Below, in pieces: positions 24,615 through 31,525 of a DNA stretch of 39,145 bases. The notes beneath the pieces are model-generated. The model was not told the DNA's origin, did not search any database, and saw only the letters and a list, made by a program, of their open reading frames with translations. Within the stretch, counting starts at the first letter, position 1. Each line of letters starts with the position of its first letter. The stretch is from Candidatus Gallispira edinburgensis (GTDB lineage Bacteria > Bacillota > Clostridia > Lachnospirales > CAG-274): assembly GCA_904395805.1 (NCBI GenBank), contig CAJFNV010000062.1, positions 1-39,145 on the forward strand. Reading direction: 5' to 3'. Position numbers and translations under genes: made by a program.

Positions 24615-25333
24615 TATGCTGCCTCCTTAATTTCCATTATTTCATCAAAAAGCATTGATGCCGCCTCTCTGTTGTAAAGATACATAAGTATTACGTCAAA
24701 TATATAGGGACTGTAGCTTAAATCAAGAACTGATCTCGCAAAGCTCATAGCTGCTATTTCACTTAAACAGCCTATTCTTGAAAGATTTGAAAAAGGCTTT
24801 CTCCACAGTTGGATTTTCTTTGTCTTTGTATAAATAGTGTCAGCCTTGATCTGTTCAATACCGTGAAACATTTCATGAAGAAGGAGCACACTGTAAATAT
24901 CGACCTTCCCAAGCAGATCCTTAAGCTCATAAAGCACAGGCTCCGCTTTTTTTACAGTATCCATAAATATTGTGATCTTACCGCTTTCTTCATACTGAGC
25001 AAATGTCACATTGGCACCGCCGTTTGGCATATGGGGAGTTTTCACTGTAAAGCCCATATTTTCTGCACACTTTGTAAAATCATTTCCTGCTATATTATTT
25101 GCCTCATTTTCTCCGCACACTCTTGCAAGATATGCAAACTGAAACTTATCCTCCAGTGAAATTTTTCTCTCCAGGGGCTCTCTTGAAAAGGCATACAATA
25201 CCCAGTCATTTTCATTGAGCTTTAAAAGTTCCTCTGTCATACTCCTTAAAGAATGTACATTTATTTTTTCTTCTTCCTTTTCAATTTTCTTTCCCATAAA
25301 AGCATACATCAGTTCCTTAGCCATATTTCCCAT
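24614..25333 (-). CDS. Unrecognised protein with an HExxH zinc-peptidase-like motif
   Basis: I do not recognise this 239-residue protein. It has His153-Glu154-Met-Phe-His157 in a hydrophobic helix (LLLHEMFHGIEQI), the zincin zinc-binding motif. Glu192 lies downstream in SEIAAMSFA, at a distance that would suit a third ligand as in gluzincins. The N-terminal half is mixed and predicted soluble; no signal peptide or transmembrane helix is seen. ATG at 25333 with AAGGAG is well placed. It lies between the HyuA-like ATPase and the YhcH-like gene, 22 bp after the former and overlapping the latter by 1 nt, so it belongs to the sugar-acid operon. A metal-dependent hydrolase on a sugar derivative, or an activator of the HyuA-like enzyme, are both open; peptidase activity is not shown. 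Confidence 0.6.
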   Translation of the reverse strand: MGNMAKELMYAFMGKKIEKEEEKINVHSLRSMTEELLKLNENDWVLYAFSREPLERKISLEDKFQFAYLARVCGENEANNIAGNDFTKCAENMGFTVKTPHMPNGGANVTFAQYEESGKITIFMDTVKKAEPVLYELKDLLGKVDIYSVLLLHEMFHGIEQIKADTIYTKTKKIQLWRKPFSNLSRIGCLSEIAAMSFARSVLDLSYSPYIFDVILMYLYNREAASMLFDEIMEIKEAA

Positions 25334-25355
25334 AATAATATCTCCTTATGTAAAT

Positions 25356-27482
25356 TTACAACTGATTCTTAGCACCTACAACTATAATATCCTCACTTCC
25401 GTCTACCATCTGCATTTCAACATCCATAAGCATTAAAATCTGCTCCAGATCCACAGAACCGTTGAAATCCATTACTCTTGCTCCTACGCAAATGTAATAA
25501 TCAGGTCTTAAAATAGAGTCTGCCTTGAATATTGAAAGTTCCTCCCACATAGACGAAACCACACTTCTGTAGGACGTCGCCTTGCACATAACAATTTTGC
25601 CGTCTGTTCTCTGGACCTTTATAAAGCCCTTCTTGTCAAGTATTCTTAAAGGCATCCTTCCCTTGTTTTCTGTATTGTAAACATAGAAGTTCTTTGTCTG
25701 TCCTACAAGATTAAGCTTATCTCCCGTCGTTCTCAGGTCATCGGCAGCAAGCTTTCTTGCCTCTTCCTCTGTACACTCCTTTAACAGATCTGTTGTCTTG
25801 ACCTCTGTTGAGCCTGTTGCAATAGCAGTGAGCTTTGACGTCTGAGGATCAATTTCAATATGTACCTCAACGGAATCGGCAGCTGCACCGCTTTCTACTG
25901 CCTTGTTTATTGCCTCGATCTTGATACTTCTGATATCATCGGGTGTAGGATTAGGCACAACTCTTTCAACAACATCCCTTACCATAGCAAGGGCAACACC
26001 TATAGAAGAAATTACTTCTGCATTTTCCGGCACACTGTATTTTATATTCATCTTCTTTGCAACAAAGCCTATAAGTGATGTAGCACCGCCGCCAACACCA
26101 ACAAGTGATATCTGGTCATGCTCCAGCTTGTATTTTTCCGCAAGCTCCATAATAATAGGAGAAATTTTTTCATAAGCCCTTGTCAGTATCTGTTCTGCCA
26201 CCTGTTCAACGGTAATTCCCAGATAATCTGCAATAGGCTGCATAGCCTTTCTTGCGGAATTTACATTTCCATAAGAGAAGTCCGTCGGCTTGACAAGTCC
26301 CAGTACATTTGCCGCACAGCTGTTTGTAATTGTAATTCTTTTACCGCTCTTAAGCTTAATTGCCACATAGTCGGAAGGATCCCCATCCTTAGGAGAAAAG
26401 AATTCAAGCTGCGGATCAACAATTTCACTTTCATCTGTAAATACCGCATAGTCAAGACCTGCAATATGAGCCGAACGCGGACCTACATCGTGAACACCGT
26501 TTTTATTAACTCTTATCATTGAGCCTCCCGCAACACCAAGAACTCTTACATCAAGGGAGCTTATGTATGTTCTATGTCCCCCTACAATAGAATAGTCAAT
26601 AGCAGGACGGCCGTTTTTAATAACACCGATATTTACTGTAGTACCACCGACCTCAAAATAAACACCGTTACTTGCTCTCAAGTACATAAGAGAACCCATA
26701 ACCGATGCAGCAGGACCTGAAAGCATTGTCAGTACAGGTCTTTTCTTCATTTCATTTATTTCCATAACACCGCCGTCGCCTCTCATTATCATAAGAGGAA
26801 CATTGACACCTGCACTTCTTACACTCTCTTCCGTTGAATTTGCGGTATTAAGCATTTTAGGAAGTATACTTGCATTTATTGCGGCAGTTCTCGTTCTTCT
26901 TGTAAGTCCGTACAGCTTAGTAATATCCGATGCAACGGTTGTTTCAAATCCAAGCCTATTGTGAGCAATATCATATACAAATTCTTCTCCTGCAATATCG
27001 TCAACGCCAAAGGCCTCTGATGCCACAATTACATTTGCTCCCTCATTTGAAAGTTCCTTTACAGCCTTTGTTACAGTCATCTCATCTATATCTTCGGATT
27101 TGATATATCTGTTCTTTATTTTTATTTTTCTCCCTGAACCCAGATCAATATCCTTAAGCCTTGTCTGCCTTTTTGCAAGAAAGCTTTCAATACCCTTCTG
27201 TCCCATACCTATAATGCCTACAGTAGCAACATCACCTTCAATAAGAGCATTCGTTGCCTGTGTAGTGGAGTGAGCAACAAATATTACATCCTCAGGCTTA
27301 ATATTATTTTCCTTCATACAGTTTACAAAAGCCTGAACAACTCCCGTTGCAACACCGTATTTATCATCATGAGTAGTTTTAACTGATGACTTGCCTATTA
27401 TTTCATGAGTAGCATTATCAATAGCTACAGCCTTAGTATGAGTACCGCCCACATCAATACCCATTCTTACCTTTCTGTCCAT
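25356..27482 (-). CDS. Hydantoinase/oxoprolinase family protein (HyuA-like ATPase)
   Basis: A 708-residue member of the Hydant_A_N/Hydantoinase_A family, ATP-dependent enzymes that open lactam rings (5-oxoprolinase, N-methylhydantoinase) or belong to acetone carboxylase. The actin-like fold shows phosphate-1 MGIDVGGTHTKAVAI (Asp10), AHSTTQATNALIEGDVATVGIIG, a central FEVGGTTVNIGVI segment, and VGVGGGATSLIGFVAKKM. The partner HyuB subunit is absent, so this is either a stand-alone form or uses another partner, possibly the HExxH protein encoded next. It lies 15 bp after a permease gene. The true substrate is unknown; the operon suggests a sugar-acid lactone or lactam, but that is inference. 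Confidence 0.85.
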   Translation of the reverse strand: MDRKVRMGIDVGGTHTKAVAIDNATHEIIGKSSVKTTHDDKYGVATGVVQAFVNCMKENNIKPEDVIFVAHSTTQATNALIEGDVATVGIIGMGQKGIESFLAKRQTRLKDIDLGSGRKIKIKNRYIKSEDIDEMTVTKAVKELSNEGANVIVASEAFGVDDIAGEEFVYDIAHNRLGFETTVASDITKLYGLTRRTRTAAINASILPKMLNTANSTEESVRSAGVNVPLMIMRGDGGVMEINEMKKRPVLTMLSGPAASVMGSLMYLRASNGVYFEVGGTTVNIGVIKNGRPAIDYSIVGGHRTYISSLDVRVLGVAGGSMIRVNKNGVHDVGPRSAHIAGLDYAVFTDESEIVDPQLEFFSPKDGDPSDYVAIKLKSGKRITITNSCAANVLGLVKPTDFSYGNVNSARKAMQPIADYLGITVEQVAEQILTRAYEKISPIIMELAEKYKLEHDQISLVGVGGGATSLIGFVAKKMNIKYSVPENAEVISSIGVALAMVRDVVERVVPNPTPDDIRSIKIEAINKAVESGAAADSVEVHIEIDPQTSKLTAIATGSTEVKTTDLLKECTEEEARKLAADDLRTTGDKLNLVGQTKNFYVYNTENKGRMPLRILDKKGFIKVQRTDGKIVMCKATSYRSVVSSMWEELSIFKADSILRPDYYICVGARVMDFNGSVDLEQILMLMDVEMQMVDGSEDIIVVGAKNQL

Positions 27483-27497
27483 AAAAACATTCCCTCC

Positions 27498-28844
27498 TTA
27501 ACCAAACATAAAGTATGTAATTGCCTGTAATATGATACATATTATCCAGCCTGAAACAACGCTCATCTTCATAAAGTCTTTAGTTGATATTTTGGCATAG
27601 CTTATACCCCATACGATCCAGGACTGAGTAATACAACATGAAACATTCATTACAGTAGTTGCAGCGATCATCAATGGTGCAAGATACATAGTTGAAAAAC
27701 CAATGCCCTTTAAAATACCAAGTGTTGCGGCACCGCATCCGTATAATGTAAAAGGACCTCTGAACAAGCCCAAAGGAGCAAGCACCATAAAAGCTATTGA
27801 TATAACAAGTGTATTATTAGGGATTATACCGTTAAACAGCACATTAAAGTAAGGAATACAAAGCTCCGCAGCCTTATTAAACATAGGCACCATTAAAAGG
27901 AAGCCTACAAGAGGAGCCGTATCAACAACACCGTCAAAGAAATCCTTGTTAAATGTTCTGCATGCCGTTCTGAAATCCTTTAATCTTCCGCATACCAGCA
28001 ATGCGTAAAATCCGCCTATCAGGAAACCTAAAATAATAGGAATATCAAATACTATAAGCAATAACACAGGTATAAAAGGTGTAAGAAGAGCCAGTCCCGG
28101 AGCCGTATCTCTCTTTGCCCTTACAGGTCTTTGAGCAGCCCATGCATGAACAGTCTTTTTCTTTCTCATTGTAAAGAGAATAAGAACAATAGTAAATGCA
28201 AGCTGTACAGCAAGAGCAATGCTTCCCCAGTGTACATATGTTTCATAAGAATATGTAGCCTTTCCTGCTTCATCAAGGAAGAATGCGGAATACTGTCCGA
28301 AAAGAACAGGGTTTATAAACATACCTGCACCTATACTTAACATAAATGAACATACCGAAAGCACCTTAGGAATACCAAGTGACATAAATATCGGTAAAAC
28401 AATAACGCCTATAGCAACAACCGCACCTGCTCCGAAAAGTGAAGAGAATATAGCAGTTGTAACTGCACAGAGCAGTATACATGTAATTGCAGGCTTGTCA
28501 CCGCCAAGTTCTGTTGTCTTTCTTATTAATGTTGATGCAATACCTGTAGTAAGCAGAACACGTCCGAACCACGCACCGAATACTACATTAACGAGCACCG
28601 TACCCCAGCCCTCGGGACCTTCCTGAAAAACCTTTGTAAAGGCATCTATCCACGACATATTTACCATATCCTGATTTGCGGCTATAAAGTCGGGATTAGT
28701 TACAAGCTTAAAGCCTGCCATAGGAAGGACTGTCCATATAATAGCCATCACAAGCATACCCATCATAAGATTTCCGCCTCTGGCTGCATACACCGCAAGT
28801 CCCACAAATGATATCAGAATCAATATACCAATAATATATTCCAT
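27498..28844 (-). CDS. Ion-transporter-superfamily permease, probably for a sugar acid
   Basis: A 448-residue membrane protein with about 11-12 hydrophobic helices, resembling the GntP/CitMHS/ArsB type of the IT superfamily (LSFVGLAVYAARGGNL, FGAWFGRVLLTTGIASTLIRK, FSSLFGAGAVVAIGVIVLPIFMSLG, GMFINPVLFGQY, GLFRGPFTLYGCGAATLG). These transporters import organic acids with protons or sodium. The preferred start is the ATG at 28844 with AGAGGTG upstream; an in-frame GTG three codons earlier overlaps that site. It lies between the YiaK-like reductase and the HyuA-like gene, as expected for uptake of the operon's substrate. The identification to the exact subfamily is moderate. Confidence 0.8.
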   Translation of the reverse strand: MEYIIGILILISFVGLAVYAARGGNLMMGMLVMAIIWTVLPMAGFKLVTNPDFIAANQDMVNMSWIDAFTKVFQEGPEGWGTVLVNVVFGAWFGRVLLTTGIASTLIRKTTELGGDKPAITCILLCAVTTAIFSSLFGAGAVVAIGVIVLPIFMSLGIPKVLSVCSFMLSIGAGMFINPVLFGQYSAFFLDEAGKATYSYETYVHWGSIALAVQLAFTIVLILFTMRKKKTVHAWAAQRPVRAKRDTAPGLALLTPFIPVLLLIVFDIPIILGFLIGGFYALLVCGRLKDFRTACRTFNKDFFDGVVDTAPLVGFLLMVPMFNKAAELCIPYFNVLFNGIIPNNTLVISIAFMVLAPLGLFRGPFTLYGCGAATLGILKGIGFSTMYLAPLMIAATTVMNVSCCITQSWIVWGISYAKISTKDFMKMSVVSGWIICIILQAITYFMFG

Positions 28845-28876
28845 AAATTTCACCTCTGATCATAAACTTATATTTA

Positions 28877-29884
28877 TCACTTAACCAATGAGTTTATCTT
28901 CTCCCATACCTCATCTATTACAGGAATACCATTTTCGTAATTATCTCTGCGTGTTCTCAATTCCATTTCACCGGGATAAAATACCTCTCCCCCTTCTTTA
29001 ACAGGCTCAGATGATTTAATATCATCAATAATTCTCTCTACAATACTGTCTGTAACTTCAACAGTATTTGCCTTTGAAGGATCAATTGCTATCATTATCT
29101 GTGTCAGTCCGACCTCATCACCGAATGTACCGATATCTGCTACGGAATTTGCATTTGTAAGCACTGTTGCAACTACATCCAGAAGAATTGATATTCCGCT
29201 GCCCTTCCAGTAACCCATTGGAAGAACTCTCCATGTCTTTTCGATTTCTGCAGGGTCTGTTGTGAGATTGCCTTCTGTATCGTATCCTCCCGGCACAGGA
29301 AGCTGCTGTCCCTTTAATCTTGCCTCTTCGATTTTTCCGTATGAAAACTGTGACACAGCACAGTCAACGACCACATGAGCGCCGTTGCTTCTTGGTACTG
29401 CCATAATAAAAGGATTGTTTCCTATCTTTCTGTCCTTTCCTCCCCATGCAGGCATGTTAGGCATTGTATTAGACCAGCATATTCCTATACAGCCCTTGTC
29501 TGCTGCCTGCCAGCCATAGCTGCCGCCTCTCATCCAGTGGTTGTTGTTACCCAGCGCCACAATACCGATTCCATTTTCCTTAGCAAGCTCACAGGCTCTG
29601 TCCATTGCAAGTGTTGCATTGAGAGGTCCGAATCCTCTGTGTCCGTTCCATCTTTCAAAGGCACCCATTTTCAATTCTACTGTAGCAATAGCAGAAGGAT
29701 CTATTTCACCCTTGTCAAGATAGCTTATTACTCTCGGAAATCTGTTCACACCGTGGGAATAAATACCGTCAAGACTGTTTTTGGCAAATACCCCTGCAGC
29801 TGCTTTTGCATTATCTTCCGAAAAACCTCTGCTCTCTAAAATTTCCTTAAATTTGTTTTCTAATTCCTCATACTTTATTCTCAT
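28877..29884 (-). CDS. yiaK: Malate/L-lactate dehydrogenase family reductase, YiaK/DlgD-like
   Basis: A 335-residue NAD(P)-dependent oxidoreductase of the LDH2/MDH2 family. It matches E. coli YiaK (2,3-diketo-L-gulonate reductase) closely: SHGVNRFPRVISYL with catalytic His44 at the same position, ALGNNNHWMRGGSYGWQAADKG, GICWSNTMPNMPAWGGKD, and RVLPMGYWKGSGISILLD. YiaK acts with YiaL and others on keto-gulonate. Here it is the first gene of the operon, directly downstream of a strong promoter and two LacI-type operators. Related keto-acids are possible substrates. The start is the ATG at 29884. Confidence 0.9.
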   Translation of the reverse strand: MRIKYEELENKFKEILESRGFSEDNAKAAAGVFAKNSLDGIYSHGVNRFPRVISYLDKGEIDPSAIATVELKMGAFERWNGHRGFGPLNATLAMDRACELAKENGIGIVALGNNNHWMRGGSYGWQAADKGCIGICWSNTMPNMPAWGGKDRKIGNNPFIMAVPRSNGAHVVVDCAVSQFSYGKIEEARLKGQQLPVPGGYDTEGNLTTDPAEIEKTWRVLPMGYWKGSGISILLDVVATVLTNANSVADIGTFGDEVGLTQIMIAIDPSKANTVEVTDSIVERIIDDIKSSEPVKEGGEVFYPGEMELRTRRDNYENGIPVIDEVWEKINSLVK

Positions 29885-29929
29885 AATTTTTTATCTCCTT
29901 TTATATTTAAATTTATTTTTCTGTTTTGT

Positions 29930-29941
29930 GAAAGCGCTTTC
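29930..29941. promoter_or_regulatory. LacI/CcpA-type operator at the operon start site
   Basis: The perfect palindrome GAAAGCGCTTTC lies 10-15 bp downstream of the predicted start of the yiaK operon, where a bound repressor would block transcription. It also resembles a catabolite-responsive element. Confidence 0.75.
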
Positions 29942-29951
29942 TTATAATCCA

Positions 29952-29980
29952 ATTATAGCAACCGCAACCCCAAATGTCAA
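29952..29980 (-). promoter_or_regulatory. Promoter of the yiaK-uxuA operon
   Basis: On the minus strand TTGACA (29980-29975), a 17-bp spacer and TATAAT (29957-29952) with an extended TGC: a full-consensus promoter of a strong, repressed operon. Confidence 0.9.
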
Positions 29981-30091
29981 CAAATCGCTGATAAAAAGTC
30001 AACTTTCATTAGTATTCCACAATTTATACTAATGTATTTTAATTGGAAATACTTTCAAAATATAAGTAAAATCCCAGTAAAGTAGAATTTT

Positions 30092-30111
30092 TTCTGAAAG
30101 CGCTTTCAGAA
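30092..30111. promoter_or_regulatory. Upstream LacI-type operator
   Basis: A 20-bp perfect palindrome, TTCTGAAAGCGCTTTCAGAA, with the same 12-bp core as the site at 29930-29941 and centred about 166 bp from it, roughly 16 helical turns. The pair could allow DNA looping. It lies between the lacI-type gene terminator and the operon promoter; the sequence from 29981 to 30091 holds nothing else I can identify. Confidence 0.75.
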
Positions 30112-30160
30112 TTTGCAAGTACTTTTTATACATATTGCACAAAACAAGTTCATTAAACAC

Positions 30161-30227
30161 AAAAAAATGCAGATGAATTTACACCTGCACCTGTTCCGAA
30201 GTACTGGGATCGTAAATTACATCTGCA
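30161..30227 (-). terminator. Intrinsic terminator of the LacI-type regulator gene
   Basis: TGCAGATG and AATTTAC arms (30227-30212 with 30182-30168, one bulged base) form a long stem, followed by TTTTTTT at 30167-30161 on the minus strand. Confidence 0.9.
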
Positions 30228-30232
30228 CGCAT

Positions 30233-31240
30233 TTAAAGCATTTTCAATTTTTTAACACTTTCTCTTTCAACAATTTCAGCCTTTATTACCAGACCGTTTT
30301 CAACTTTCTTGCCCTCTAAAATATCACTTAATATAGCAGCACACATCTGCCCCTGGAGCTCAGGCTTGTTGTCTATTGTTGTAAGCTCCGGCTCACATAT
30401 TCTTGTTTCACTGCAGTTATTGCAGCCTGTAACGGCAACATCACCGGGAACTTTAAAGCCCCTTCTTATAAACTGCTTCATTGCACCTATGGCAGTAATA
30501 TCCTCACCAAACACCACGGCATCAAATTCCCTGCCCATAGCTATAATTTTATCTGCCGCATCCCTGCCCCCTTCAAGTCCGTACTCCGTTTCAATAATTC
30601 TGCTTTCAACTCTTTCAATATTGTGGAGCTTAAGGGATTCTCTGAAACCGTCAGCCTTAATGTTTGCCGATGGTGTATCCATATCCTGAACATAATATAT
30701 ATTCCTGTAACCCTTGTCAAAAAGGTAATCCGTAATTTCTCTTATGGTTCCCCTGTCATCCACCATTACGCTTTTAAAATTATCATAAGGCAGACTTCCG
30801 TTAGCCATAACTACAGGCGTATTTTTAAGCAGTGCAATATTCTCTTCGGTATCAATTATTTTGCTGAACACAGAACCTATAAGCACAATACCGTCAACCT
30901 GTTTTTCCGTAAGTATTTTAATATATCTTGCACACTCACGGGCAGAATTTCCTATATTGCACACTGTAACATTGTATCCCTTTCTGCTGAATTCCTGTTC
31001 GATCACATATATGATCCTGGCATAGTGAGATACCCTTACATCTACTGTAAGCACAGCAATGCTCTTCATTGTTTTTGACACCATTCCCCTTGCAATGGCA
31101 CTTGGCTTATAATTATATTTCTTAAGGACCTCTTCAACTCTCTTTTTAACCTCAGGCTTTACATTTGCCTTGTTGTTAAGCACTCTTGATACGGTTGATA
31201 TAGAGGTGCCCGCTTCTTTAGCTATATCATATATAGTCAA
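30233..31240 (-). CDS. LacI/GalR family transcriptional regulator of the sugar-acid operon
   Basis: A sugar-responsive repressor. The N-terminal helix-turn-helix reads TIYDIAKEAGTSISTVSRVLNNKANVKPEVKKRV with the hinge KYNYKPSAIARGMVSK, and the rest is a periplasmic-binding-like effector domain (for example SVMVDDRGTIREITDYLFDKG and VAVTGCNN). It lies directly upstream of the yiaK-uxuA operon, whose promoter carries two LacI-type palindromes. The start is probably TTG at 31240: GGGGAG at 31255-31250 sits 9 nt before it, whereas the ATG at 31249 directly abuts that site and an ATG at 31282 lies upstream of the predicted transcription start. Length from TTG is 335 residues. Its inducer is unknown. 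Confidence 0.9.
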   Translation of the reverse strand: MTIYDIAKEAGTSISTVSRVLNNKANVKPEVKKRVEEVLKKYNYKPSAIARGMVSKTMKSIAVLTVDVRVSHYARIIYVIEQEFSRKGYNVTVCNIGNSARECARYIKILTEKQVDGIVLIGSVFSKIIDTEENIALLKNTPVVMANGSLPYDNFKSVMVDDRGTIREITDYLFDKGYRNIYYVQDMDTPSANIKADGFRESLKLHNIERVESRIIETEYGLEGGRDAADKIIAMGREFDAVVFGEDITAIGAMKQFIRRGFKVPGDVAVTGCNNCSETRICEPELTTIDNKPELQGQMCAAILSDILEGKKVENGLVIKAEIVERESVKKLKML

Positions 31241-31272
31241 AGCAACCATCTCCCCAAACAGATTATATTTAT

Positions 31273-31301
31273 AATATATCACAAAAAAATATATATTTCA
31301 A
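31273..31301 (-). promoter_or_regulatory. Promoter of the LacI-type regulator gene
   Basis: On the minus strand TTGAAA (31301-31296), a 17-bp spacer and TATATT (31278-31273) with an extended TGA. The start near 31266 supports initiation at the downstream TTG. Confidence 0.65.
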
Positions 31302-31352
31302 TTACTAAAAAAGCCCTTTCATATTTGTTTTGTATATATTGAAAGCAAATAC

Positions 31353-31380
31353 TTTCTTATGAGACGTGCCCCATAAGAAA
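31353..31380. other. Inverted repeat beside the terminator repeat
   Basis: TTTCTTATG (31353-31361) pairs perfectly with 31372-31380 around a 10-nt loop. It is directly adjacent to the terminator hairpin of repeat copy A and may contribute to termination of the protease transcript. Confidence 0.4.
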
Positions 31381-31490
31381 ACAGCCCGATTATTCTTTTG
31401 AATAACCGGGCTGCCCATTTTTTACAGTATACAAATATTCTTTAACCGGCAGTTTCGTCAGGCGTTCCTAATAAAACACATTTCATACTA
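31381..31490. repeat. Dispersed ~110-bp repeat, copy A, containing a terminator
   Basis: This intergenic segment after the protease gene matches 36576-36685 over its length. It starts with the hairpin CAGCCCG/CGGGCTG (31382-31388 with 31407-31413, inner TTATT/AATAA), which on the minus strand is followed by TTTTCTTAT and so terminates the protease transcript. It ends with the shared ACACATTTCATA. A 14-codon frame (minus strand, ATG at 31486) in the middle is not kept in copy B. Confidence 0.75.
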
Positions 31491-31525
31491 TCTTATTAAT
31501 TATTCAGCTTCCTGAACAAACACCT

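Noticed and set aside
31341..31356. Third LacI-type operator (GAAAG-N6-CTTTC) before the regulator gene
   Set aside because: It lacks the central GCGC core and has different spacing, so it does not match the two good operators.
31474..31486. A possible short peptide gene in repeat copy A (minus strand from 31486)
   Set aside because: The 14-codon frame has no Shine-Dalgarno site and is disrupted in copy B, so it is more likely a decayed or chance frame.
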